Below are positions 1 to 6,174 of a stretch of DNA of 10,934 nucleotides, piece by piece (the stretch's first letter is position 1; each line of letters begins with the position of its first letter). Below the pieces are notes generated by a model, which saw only the letters and a list, made by a program, of their open reading frames with translations, was not told where the DNA came from and ran no database searches. A program made the translations under genes and the position numbers. The DNA is from Clostridiales bacterium (GTDB lineage: Bacteria; Bacillota; Clostridia; Christensenellales; CAG-138): assembly GCA_004556165.1 (NCBI GenBank), contig SFIR01000035.1, positions 1 to 10,934 of the forward strand. The letters run 5' to 3'.

Positions 1-1074
1 CAGGAATACAAATGCCCTGCATGCGGCGGCGCACTTGAATTCAACAGCGGCATTCAGAAGATGAAATGCCCCTACTGTGATACGGAATTTGAGATGTCCA
101 TGCTTGAGGAATTGGATGATGTTCTGAATAACGAGGGCAAAGACGATCTGAACTGGGATACCAGTGCGGGTTCAGAATGGACATATGATGAGGAATCCAA
201 GCTTCGTTCGTACGTTTGCAAATCCTGCGGCGGAGAGATAGTCGGCGATGAAAACATGGCAGCAACGTCATGCCCGTACTGCGGCAACCCGGTCGTAATG
301 ATGGATAATTTCTCAGGCATGCTGAAGCCCGATTACGTTATCCCATTCAAGCTCACTAAGGAGGATGCGATCAAGGGCCTTCAGGAGCATCTGAAGGGCA
401 AAAAGCTTCTTCCAAAGGTATTCAAGGATCAAAACCATATCGAGGAGATTAAGGCCATTTATGTGCCGTTCTGGCTCTTCGATGCCGATGCCGATGCTGA
501 TATAAGGTACAATGCGACCCGTGTCCGTACATGGAGCGACAGCAGGTATGATTATACCGAGACCGAATTCTACAAGGTAATCCGTTCGGGAAGCCTGAGC
601 TTTGACCATGTCCCCGTTGATGGTTCAAAGAATATGCCCGATGACCTGATGGAATCGATCGAACCCTATTCCTTCACGGATGCAGTCGATTTTCAGACGG
701 CATATCTTGCAGGCTACCTTGCGGATAAATATGATGTTGACGCCGAACAGAGCGTGGAGAGAGCAAATGCCCGTGTCAAAAAGAGTACCGAGCAGAGCTT
801 CGCTTCTACCGTGAGCGGCTATACGACGGTAATGCCCGAGAATACGAATATTCGCCTTCATGACGGCAAATCTAAGTATGCGCTCTATCCCGTTTGGCTG
901 CTGAATACCGAATGGAACGGGCAGAAATACACCTTTGCAATGAACGGCCAGACCGGCAAATTCGTCGGCGACCTTCCCGTTGACAAAGCAGCTAAGAACA
1001 AGATGTTCTTGGGCATAACTCTCGGCGTCGCCGCCGCAGCTTACCTGCTGCTGACGCTTATAGAGCTTCTGTAA
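1..1074 (+). CDS. Zinc-ribbon membrane protein, YdjG-like (5' end missing)
   Basis: The reading frame is open to the left edge, so the true start lies outside the window; an internal ATG at 61 would cut off half of the first zinc ribbon. Two zinc ribbons are visible: CPAC with CPYC at about residues 5-26 of the visible protein, and CKSC with CPYC at about 73-94. A long soluble region with aromatic-rich segments follows, then one hydrophobic helix at the extreme C-terminus (about residues 335-356), so this is probably a C-terminally anchored protein with its zinc ribbons in the cytoplasm. The length (357 visible residues) and the TPM-domain gene directly downstream match B. subtilis YdjG, which with YdjH takes part in recruiting the SPFH protein YdjI and PspA to stressed membranes. 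The family is often labelled 'TFIIB-type zinc ribbon protein'; a role in transcription is not implied. The stop is 15 bases before the next gene, so the two are probably co-transcribed. The family call is good; the stress role is inferred by homology. Confidence 0.8.
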   Translation, partial: QEYKCPACGGALEFNSGIQKMKCPYCDTEFEMSMLEELDDVLNNEGKDDLNWDTSAGSEWTYDEESKLRSYVCKSCGGEIVGDENMAATSCPYCGNPVVMMDNFSGMLKPDYVIPFKLTKEDAIKGLQEHLKGKKLLPKVFKDQNHIEEIKAIYVPFWLFDADADADIRYNATRVRTWSDSRYDYTETEFYKVIRSGSLSFDHVPVDGSKNMPDDLMESIEPYSFTDAVDFQTAYLAGYLADKYDVDAEQSVERANARVKKSTEQSFASTVSGYTTVMPENTNIRLHDGKSKYALYPVWLLNTEWNGQKYTFAMNGQTGKFVGDLPVDKAAKNKMFLGITLGVAAAAYLLLTLIELL

Positions 1075-1089
1075 GGGAGGAAAAGAATT

Positions 1090-1866
1090 ATGAAAAAAAG
1101 AATTATTATCATCGCCCTTACGCTTATCCTGGCTGCAATGTTCGCTTTCCCGAGCTTTGCAGATGATAGCATTCCGCGGTATTATGACGAATACAGCCTG
1201 CTCCTCTCCGATGATGAGGAAGCTTCAATAAACGCTAAACTCGAGGAGATGAGCGATAGGCTTGATGCCGATGTCGTGATTTGGGTAACGTACTTCTTCG
1301 GCAATCTCGATGAGGAAAGCTTCATTGACGCATGCAGAAAGCACATCAGCAACAACTTTGGATATAAGTCCAACGGTTATGTAATCATGATGATCGACAT
1401 CGAAGAGGAAGAAACCCACCTCTATATATATTCTGAAGGCAAGGTCGCATCAAAGGCATTCAGCGATGAGTTTTTTGATGATCTCGGCGATGATGTAATT
1501 AGCCTTATGGAAAGCGACAAGTGCTTTGACGCAATGAATAAGTATGCGGACAGCTGCGATGAAGCAATTACCGAATCGCAGAAGGTAAAATATTTCAGCG
1601 TCAAAAGGCTGATAATTGCTGCGGTAATAGGTCTTATAATAGGCGCCTCCGTTACGGGTTCAAATAAGGCTAAGCTCAAGACTGTACGCAGTAAGACGGA
1701 AGCGAACTATTATGTCCGCGAGGGCAGCATGACCGTAACCGACAGCCGCGATATCTATCTATACTCCAAGGTGACCAGAACTGAGAAACCGAGGAATGAC
1801 GGCAGCTCAGGCTCATCCGGCTCTTCGCATTCTGTATCGTCGGGATTAAAGAGCGGTAAGAGGTAA
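1090..1866 (+). CDS. TPM-domain membrane protein, YdjH-like
   Basis: This 258-residue protein has an N-terminal signal peptide (MKK, a hydrophobic core, then SFA/DD, with likely cleavage near residue 24). A TPM domain (UPF0603 type) spans about residues 31-163; it includes the typical YDEYSLLLS start, the DADVVIWVT strand and a GY-x-SNGYVIMMI strand. A transmembrane helix follows at about 173-190. The tail of about 65 residues, presumably cytoplasmic, ends in a Gly/Ser-rich stretch (about 238-252), as is common in this family. B. subtilis YdjH is nearly the same length and architecture. GGAGG at 1077-1081 lies 8 bases before the ATG and supports the start. TPM domains elsewhere include a thylakoid lumen acid phosphatase linked to photosystem II repair, but enzymatic activity here is not evident from the sequence. 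It probably forms a membrane complex with the upstream zinc-ribbon protein. A terminator follows at 2040-2080, so this is the last gene of its operon. Confidence 0.85.
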   Translation: MKKRIIIIALTLILAAMFAFPSFADDSIPRYYDEYSLLLSDDEEASINAKLEEMSDRLDADVVIWVTYFFGNLDEESFIDACRKHISNNFGYKSNGYVIMMIDIEEEETHLYIYSEGKVASKAFSDEFFDDLGDDVISLMESDKCFDAMNKYADSCDEAITESQKVKYFSVKRLIIAAVIGLIIGASVTGSNKAKLKTVRSKTEANYYVREGSMTVTDSRDIYLYSKVTRTEKPRNDGSSGSSGSSHSVSSGLKSGKR

Positions 1867-1981
1867 AGTCAAAGATTATGGATTATGCAGGATAAAACCG
1901 AAATATTTAGTTGAATCCTTCTTTCCTTAATTATTTCTGCCTTTCATAAAAAGCTGTACAGTTGCTGAATCCAACTCTCGA

Positions 1982-2019
1982 CCGGAGGCGGCATCGAGTG
2001 CAGCGAGTGACGGAAGGCA
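1982..2019. repeat. Possible degenerate dispersed repeat in the intergenic gap
   Basis: This GC-rich block sits in the otherwise AT-rich 1867-2117 gap. On the minus strand it reads CCTTCCGTC, then CACTCGCTGCACTCGATG, then CCGCCTCC. That is close to short imperfect-palindrome elements of the form CCCTCCGTCAC...GTGCCACCTCCC that I remember as scattered many times in gut Clostridia genomes. Only one copy is in this window, so the repeat status is recalled and inferred, not shown here. Confidence 0.35.
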
Positions 2020-2039
2020 TCAATACTTCGGGATCAACA

Positions 2040-2080
2040 AGGGCTGTGTCAAAATCAATCATTTTGATACAGCCCTGTTT
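2040..2080 (+). terminator. Intrinsic terminator between convergent operons
   Basis: A 16-base arm (2040-2055) pairs with 2061-2076 around a 5-base loop CAATC; the only non-Watson-Crick pair is one G-T. On the + strand it is followed by GTTTTCG, which suits termination of the zinc-ribbon/TPM operon. On the minus strand the tail is TTGTTGAT, weaker but possibly enough to end the GNAT operon, so the hairpin may serve both directions. Confidence 0.8.
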
Positions 2081-2117
2081 TCGTTAAGAAATGCAACACC
2101 CATATCGGCGGCTGACG

Positions 2118-2684
2118 TCAGCCGTTATTCCTTTCAATCTTCCTTATCATCTTAAAATCGCTGAGAAGCGTACCGTCCTTAAGGCGGATGGCGTTAGGAA
2201 GCTCGCCCGTGATGACGAAGCCCATCTTTTCATAGAGACGCATTGCCCTTGTATTGCCCTCAACGACATCAAGCTCGAGCTGAATGATATTTTCGTTTTC
2301 CTCCGCAATGCGGATCATTTCCCGAAACATCCTCGTTCCGATGCCGAGCCCCCAATATTCCTTCAGAAGCGCAATCGCAACGTCCGCACGGTGCTTACGC
2401 TTGATGCCGGTATAAAAGGTCAGTTGGCAATTGCCTGCTATTTTGCCGTCAACGATACACATGAGCATGAGCACGTTCTCGGAGGCGTTCACCCTTTCAA
2501 AGAGCTCTCTCTCGCCCTCGGGGGTGTATTTGCCGCATTCCTCGGGATACCTCAAAAGGAAATTCGTTTCACCTGCGGTTGTGCGCAGGTATTCGAGCGT
2601 ACCTTCGATATCCTCCTCACGCGGATTGCGCAGCACTGCTCTGCGTCCGTCCTTCAATTCAAAGTCAATATCATTTATCAGCAT
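2118..2684 (-). CDS. GNAT-family N-acetyltransferase
   Basis: The 188-residue protein has the GNAT fold signatures. The acetyl-CoA pyrophosphate-binding motif A is around WGLGIGTRM (residues 111-119), preceded by a beta strand (ADVAIALL). A C-terminal NTRAMRLYEKMGF (144-156) is the motif B region. Members transfer an acetyl group from acetyl-CoA to an amine, on proteins, small molecules or drugs; the acceptor cannot be told from sequence. The frame can be extended to a TTG at 2696, but that codon abuts the AAGGAGG (2697-2703) and leaves no spacing, so I chose the ATG at 2684, 12 bases from that Shine-Dalgarno. The ATG overlaps the end of the upstream hydrolase gene by 14 bases (ATGCTGATAAATGA), which suggests translational coupling. 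It is the last gene of the MATE-hydrolase-GNAT operon. Its stop codon lies inside a 16-base perfect palindrome (2109-2124). Confidence 0.88.
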   Translation of the reverse strand: MLINDIDFELKDGRRAVLRNPREEDIEGTLEYLRTTAGETNFLLRYPEECGKYTPEGERELFERVNASENVLMLMCIVDGKIAGNCQLTFYTGIKRKHRADVAIALLKEYWGLGIGTRMFREMIRIAEENENIIQLELDVVEGNTRAMRLYEKMGFVITGELPNAIRLKDGTLLSDFKMIRKIERNNG

Positions 2685-3588
2685 TTTTCGTCTCAACCTC
2701 CTTCAAAAAATCAAATATGTGATCAAAATATCCCTCATTGCCGCCGAGCTGGGCTGCGGCGTGCCCCTGACCGGGGACGATGAGGAGCTGCTTTGCAGTC
2801 GGGCAAACGCCATACATGAGCTTCGAATTCTCGGCAAGGACATAGTTATCATCCGCTCCGTGGACGAAGAACATCGGGTATTTGGCATTCCGCACGCAGT
2901 CTATGGGTTTTTCGCGGTCAAATCCGAACCCGAACTGCTTTTTGTACTCCTTTTCAAGCATATTGAGCAGTGGCCAAGGGGGCAGGTGAGCAAGGAACTT
3001 AATCATATGAGCGAATTCATCGCGTATCGAAGCAAAAGCGCAGTCGGATACGATGGCTTTGACATTCGGAAGCTCTTTATCCGAAAGCATGCAAGCGGTC
3101 GAACCGCCCATTGAGCAGCCGTGGATGATGATACTTCCGTTTGGGAACTTATCCGCAATGAGCTTAATAAACAGCTGTGCATCCTCGCTTTCCGCAGGCC
3201 CGAAACCGGTATACTCGCCTTCGCTTTCACCGCAGGCACGGTTGGTGATGAGAAGCAGGTTATATCCTCGGTTCAGGTATTCAAGACCGACCGTTGCAAA
3301 GTCATAAAAGCCATATGAATGGTAGCCGTGGATACAGATAGCGGTTTTGTCGGTCGCCTCTTCATTAGTAAAGAAATGTCCGACTATCTTGAGCCCGTCC
3401 TTGGTTGTGACGGTGAAAAGCTCATGGGGCAGGGAAGCGAGGATGGGCTCATTCTTTTTCGTCAGCTCAAGCAGCTTCGGAAAGCTTTCGCCCATGGTTT
3501 TGTAAGCGGTTCGGTCCATAGTGTCGGAGGACCACATGCCGACATTGCCGAATACACCGTCAAATAGTTTATGACTGAGTTTACTCAT
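2671..3588 (-). CDS. Alpha/beta hydrolase (serine esterase-like)
   Basis: The 305-residue protein has the alpha/beta-hydrolase core. After the strand AICIHGYHSYG (oxyanion region, about 83-93) come the nucleophile elbow HGCSMGG with Ser159, an acidic residue in VHGADDNYV (Asp246 or Asp247), and His276 in PGQGHAAAQ; together these form a complete catalytic triad. The GCSMGGSTA elbow and the N-terminal extension of about 60 residues resemble the Bacillus YqkD/FrsA-like group of serine hydrolases. There is no signal peptide; the first 20 residues are only mildly hydrophobic. The substrate is unknown, probably an ester, amide or lactone. It starts 2 bases after the MATE gene stop and overlaps the GNAT start, so it sits in a tight operon. 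The ribosome binding site (AAGGTG about 8 bases before the ATG) is weak, so its translation may depend on coupling to the MATE gene. Confidence 0.88.
   Translation of the reverse strand: MSKLSHKLFDGVFGNVGMWSSDTMDRTAYKTMGESFPKLLELTKKNEPILASLPHELFTVTTKDGLKIVGHFFTNEEATDKTAICIHGYHSYGFYDFATVGLEYLNRGYNLLLITNRACGESEGEYTGFGPAESEDAQLFIKLIADKFPNGSIIIHGCSMGGSTACMLSDKELPNVKAIVSDCAFASIRDEFAHMIKFLAHLPPWPLLNMLEKEYKKQFGFGFDREKPIDCVRNAKYPMFFVHGADDNYVLAENSKLMYGVCPTAKQLLIVPGQGHAAAQLGGNEGYFDHIFDFLKEVETKNADK
2697..2703 (-). promoter_or_regulatory. Ribosome binding site that decides the GNAT start
   Basis: On the minus strand this reads AAGGAGG, a near-perfect Shine-Dalgarno inside the 3' end of the hydrolase gene. 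It stands 12 bases before the ATG at 2684 and directly against the TTG at 2696, so the ATG is the workable start. Confidence 0.7.
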
Positions 3589-3590
3589 AT

Positions 3591-4964
3591 CTATGCACCT
3601 TCATTATTGCTAAGCGTGGCATCAAGCTTTTTGAACAGACTTCTGAGAGTGAATACGGCAGCAACGGCGAGCACGATTTCAGCGGCAAACTGTGCGTAAG
3701 CGAGGCCGTAGACGGGGAAAAGCTTATTCAGCACGATGAGCGCAGGAATTTCGAGTGCGATCTTGCGCAGAAAAGCAAAGATAAGAGCTTTTTTGCCCAT
3801 GCCGCAAGCCTGAAATACGCCGACGGCAAGGAAGTCCATCGCGAGGAAGGGCTGGGCGAGCGCAAAACCTCTGAGAAATCTTGAACCGAATGCGACGACA
3901 TCCGGATCCGACATGAAGAGCCTGATAAGTGGCGAGGAGAAAACGCTGAAAAGCACCGTACACAGCGTAAGAAAGCCAATGGAGATGCAGGCGGAGAATC
4001 CAACGGTATCGCGCATTCGCTTAACATTCCTGCTGCCGTAATTATAGCCTATCAGCGGCATAACTCCCTGGGAAATACCCATGGAGATATACATCGGTAT
4101 CATGCCTATTTTCTGCGAAATGCCCATTGCGGCAACGGCTGCGTCACCGGCAGCGGCAGTGAGGTTATTAAGTACGGTCATACCGGTGACATTGAGCAGA
4201 TTCTGTATCGAAGCGGGTATACCGACTCCGCAGATGCCGAAAACGATGTTCCTTTTGAAGCTGACCTTTCTCGGGTCGATGCAGACAAAGGTGTTCCTGC
4301 GCCTGACGATAAGCAAAACGAAGAAATAAAGGCATGCAATGCAGTTTGATATAAAGGTCGCAAGGCCTGCGCCTGCGGCGCCCATGCCGAGAACGAGGAT
4401 AAAGATGGGGTCGAGTATAATATTCAGTATGCATCCGCTCATCGTTCCTATGCTCGCATGGAGAGTCGCGCCCTCCGAACGCACAAGGTATGCCATAACA
4501 ACATTAAGTATCGACGGAACGGCGCCGAGGCATACGGTCCAGAACATATAATCAGCGGTCGTTGAAAGATTATCTCCGCTCGCACCGAGGAGCCTGAGCA
4601 GCGGACCGAGGAATACGGAGACGAGTATGGAAAGCAGCAGTCCGAAGCTGACTGCGCCCCAGAAACCGAAGGCGCTCGCCCTATGCACGGTATCGTAATC
4701 CTTGCTGCCGATGCTGCGGCTCATCATGCTCGATGCGCCGACTCCGAATAGGTTATTGACCGCATTGAATGCGAGCATGACGGGTGCTGCAAAGGTGACA
4801 GCGGCATTCTGTATAGGGTCGTTGAGCATGCCGACAAAATAGGTGTCGGCCATATTGTAAAGCACCATTACGAGCGAACTCAGCACCGTCGGTATCGACA
4901 GTGTCAAGACGGCCTTCGGAATGGCGGTATTTTCAAATAACTCCTGCTTGCTGACTTTATTCAT
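3591..4964 (-). CDS. MATE-family efflux transporter (MepA-like)
   Basis: The 457-residue protein has about 12 hydrophobic segments in the two-bundle MATE arrangement and the usual length. Recognisable family signatures are DTYFVG (40-45), the NAVNNLFGVGASSMMSR stretch (67-83) with its small-residue pattern, NIILDPIFI (181-189) at the end of the first bundle, and GYNYGSRN (306-313) in the second. MATE pumps export cationic drugs, dyes or metabolites in exchange for Na+ or H+. The substrate here cannot be read from sequence. The start at 4964 has AAAGG about 8 bases upstream and a good promoter at 4985-5013. It is the first gene of a three-gene operon with the hydrolase and the GNAT enzyme, which suggests, but does not prove, shared work on one compound class. 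Confidence 0.92.
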   Translation of the reverse strand: MNKVSKQELFENTAIPKAVLTLSIPTVLSSLVMVLYNMADTYFVGMLNDPIQNAAVTFAAPVMLAFNAVNNLFGVGASSMMSRSIGSKDYDTVHRASAFGFWGAVSFGLLLSILVSVFLGPLLRLLGASGDNLSTTADYMFWTVCLGAVPSILNVVMAYLVRSEGATLHASIGTMSGCILNIILDPIFILVLGMGAAGAGLATFISNCIACLYFFVLLIVRRRNTFVCIDPRKVSFKRNIVFGICGVGIPASIQNLLNVTGMTVLNNLTAAAGDAAVAAMGISQKIGMIPMYISMGISQGVMPLIGYNYGSRNVKRMRDTVGFSACISIGFLTLCTVLFSVFSSPLIRLFMSDPDVVAFGSRFLRGFALAQPFLAMDFLAVGVFQACGMGKKALIFAFLRKIALEIPALIVLNKLFPVYGLAYAQFAAEIVLAVAAVFTLRSLFKKLDATLSNNEGA

Positions 4965-4968
4965 ATTC

Positions 4969-4983
4969 TTGCCTTTCAGGCAA
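4969..4983 (-). promoter_or_regulatory. Palindrome over the MATE ribosome binding site
   Basis: TTGCCT-TTC-AGGCAA is a perfect 6-base inverted repeat with a 3-base centre. It covers the expected transcription start and the AAAGG Shine-Dalgarno of the pump gene. It could be a repressor operator next to the -10 box, or an RNA hairpin hiding the ribosome binding site. No regulator gene is in the window. Confidence 0.4.
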
Positions 4984-4984
4984 A

Positions 4985-5013
4985 AGTATAAGGCGAAAAG
5001 GGAGTTTAGTCAA
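4985..5013 (-). promoter_or_regulatory. Sigma-A promoter of the MATE-hydrolase-GNAT operon
   Basis: On the minus strand the -35 box is TTGACT (5008-5013) and the -10 box is TATACT (4985-4990), with an exact 17-base spacer. Each box matches the consensus at five of six positions. The expected transcript start is near 4978, giving a short leader of about 14 bases before the pump ATG. Confidence 0.75.
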
Positions 5014-5026
5014 GGGGACAGGTATA

Positions 5027-5082
5027 GAACTGCACCCCATTTGTCGGACATGTGGTATATGTCAACAATTGGGGTGCAGTTC
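5027..5082. repeat. 56-base inverted repeat resembling paired IS3-family ends
   Basis: The arms GAACTGCACCCCA (5027-5039) and TGGGGTGCAGTTC (5070-5082) are perfect complements. The similarity continues inward (TTGTCGGACAT against TTGTTGACATAT on the other strand) almost to a 3-base loop. The arm consensus TGAACTGCACCCCAATTGTTGACA strongly resembles terminal inverted repeats of IS3-family (IS150-group) elements as I remember them. There is no transposase and almost no internal sequence, so this is a miniature element or a remnant. No T-tract follows on either strand, so it is not a canonical intrinsic terminator. No convincing target-site duplication is visible. Confidence 0.6.
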
Positions 5083-5129
5083 ATAGCCGTCCGATTCTGT
5101 ATCTGCGGAGCTAAATGCACCGAATTATG

Positions 5130-6059
5130 TTAATCGCTTGCAAGGTCGTTAAAATCGTAGCTTTCTTCGCTTGCGTACTTCGGGCCAATGCGCCCGGCGA
5201 TCATGTATTCATTCTTGAGCGGATCATAAAAGACATGCTTGATTATCCTGAAATTCTCTATGCTGCCCGTGGAGGGGACATGCGTCCTCGGTCCGGTGCA
5301 GGGGTGAAGAATATCTCCGATCATGATATGCTTTTCGTCAACATACGATATGCTGACGTCACGGTTTATGGCATCAAGGACATCCTTTTCGAGCAAATCG
5401 AGATCGAAACCCGGATACTTCGAAAATTCAAGCACAAAACCATGCTTGACATCGCCGTGCCGGCAGTCCTTACGGTATTCAGGAGGGATGTAGATTTCGC
5501 AGAGATCCTCCGCCGAATGAGCCATACGCCGATAGACGATGGATTTTGCAACTATCTTATGTATCTCGCCGGGAAGCGGACCGAAGATTGTCGGACGGTT
5601 TATTATGACTTCCTCGCCAACGCCGATAAGAAGGTCGGCATTGGTATGAAGGTACGGATAAATCATATCAAAATGCTCAACGATGACCCTTTTACCGTTG
5701 CGAACCGCATTGAGGATAGCATCCGCAAGCTCGTGCATCTGCACAAAGGCGGCTTCAAAATTGATGTCGATATGATAGGTATGCGCGCTGAAGAACCCGT
5801 CGTCACTCTGGTCGAGCAGGGGAAGCGGACGCACGTTAAGCCCGTTATCGTCATTAGTGAGCTCAAGCCCGGGGAACATGCCCTTAATTATCATGCTCTT
5901 GCCGGAACCGGCTTCGCCGATAACGCCGATGAGCTTATCGAAGGGGCTTAGATACATCTGTGCTATCTGTATGCCGAGATCGTACATCCTGTCGCGGCCG
6001 CGCGGCGCGAAGAATACGCTGTAATAATGCCCGTTCTGCATACGTCCGGAATATGACAT
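5130..6059 (-). CDS. P-loop NTPase fused to alanyl-tRNA synthetase SAD-like domain
   Basis: The N-terminal half carries a clear Walker A motif, GEAGSGKS (residues 48-55), followed by a hydrophobic strand RVIVEHFD (124-131) that could serve as Walker B. The C-terminal part (about 236-293) matches the AlaRS second additional domain: MIGD, then HPCTGPRTHVPSTGSIENF, comparable to the AlaRS pattern CGGTHV-xxTGEIGxF. The Cys-to-His spacing is widened (C254, H260; C-x5-H instead of C-x3-H). Clostridia genomes carry a family annotated 'alanine-tRNA synthetase second additional domain-containing protein' with this layout; I know of no established function. In AlaRS and AlaX this domain helps hydrolyse mischarged Ser- or Gly-tRNA(Ala). 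The longer frame begins at a TTG (6083) without a ribosome binding site; the ATG at 6059 has AGGA 8 bases upstream and gives 309 residues. It has its own promoter and lies downstream of alr. Confidence 0.8.
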   Translation of the reverse strand: MSYSGRMQNGHYYSVFFAPRGRDRMYDLGIQIAQMYLSPFDKLIGVIGEAGSGKSMIIKGMFPGLELTNDDNGLNVRPLPLLDQSDDGFFSAHTYHIDINFEAAFVQMHELADAILNAVRNGKRVIVEHFDMIYPYLHTNADLLIGVGEEVIINRPTIFGPLPGEIHKIVAKSIVYRRMAHSAEDLCEIYIPPEYRKDCRHGDVKHGFVLEFSKYPGFDLDLLEKDVLDAINRDVSISYVDEKHIMIGDILHPCTGPRTHVPSTGSIENFRIIKHVFYDPLKNEYMIAGRIGPKYASEESYDFNDLASD

Positions 6060-6109
6060 TTTCCGTGATCCTGCCTTTTTCAATTAGTGCCGAGATTTCG
6101 GCCAAGGCA

Positions 6110-6138
6110 ATTATACGACGGCATAAAGAAAAAAGCAA
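6110..6138 (-). promoter_or_regulatory. Promoter of the P-loop/SAD gene
   Basis: On the minus strand there is a perfect -10 box TATAAT (6110-6115), a 17-base spacer and a weak -35 box TTGCTT (6133-6138). The -35 box lies within the arm and T-tract of the alr terminator. The predicted start is near 6103, immediately before a small GCCGA/TCGGC hairpin (6089-6102) in the leader. Confidence 0.6.
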
Positions 6139-6170
6139 TAGCCGTAATGACTATTGCCGGTATTGCTTTT
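6129..6170 (-). terminator. Intrinsic terminator of the ccdA-alr transcript
   Basis: On the minus strand AAAAGCAATA (6170-6161) pairs with TATTGCTTTT (6140-6131), with three further inner pairs (CCG with CGG) across a single bulge, followed by a run of six T (6134-6129). An alternative inner pairing of CTATTGC (6151-6157) with GCAATAG (6135-6141) is also possible. It lies 4 bases beyond the alr stop. Confidence 0.8.
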
Positions 6171-6174
6171 AGGT

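Noticed and set aside
61..1074. Treating the ATG at 61 as the true start of the zinc-ribbon protein.
   Set aside because: The frame is open to base 1 and the upstream codons encode CPACGG, the first half of the zinc ribbon.
1650..1670. GGGTTCAAATAAGG as a possible tRNA T-arm.
   Set aside because: It lies within the TPM coding frame, and no acceptor, D-arm or anticodon arm can be built around it.
2091..3114. Two long + strand frames (230 and 227 codons).
   Set aside because: They are opposite the GNAT and hydrolase genes, which carry intact catalytic motifs; the + strand translations lack recognisable features.
5027..5082. Reading the inverted repeat as an intrinsic terminator for the SAD gene.
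   Set aside because: No T-tract follows on either strand, and the arms resemble insertion-sequence ends instead.
5115..5951. A 278-codon + strand frame.
   Set aside because: It is antisense to the P-loop/SAD gene, which has a Walker A motif and an SAD motif; no domain features are seen in the + strand translation.
6060..6083. A TTG start extending the P-loop protein by 8 residues.
   Set aside because: There is no Shine-Dalgarno upstream of the TTG, while the ATG at 6059 has AGGA 8 bases away.
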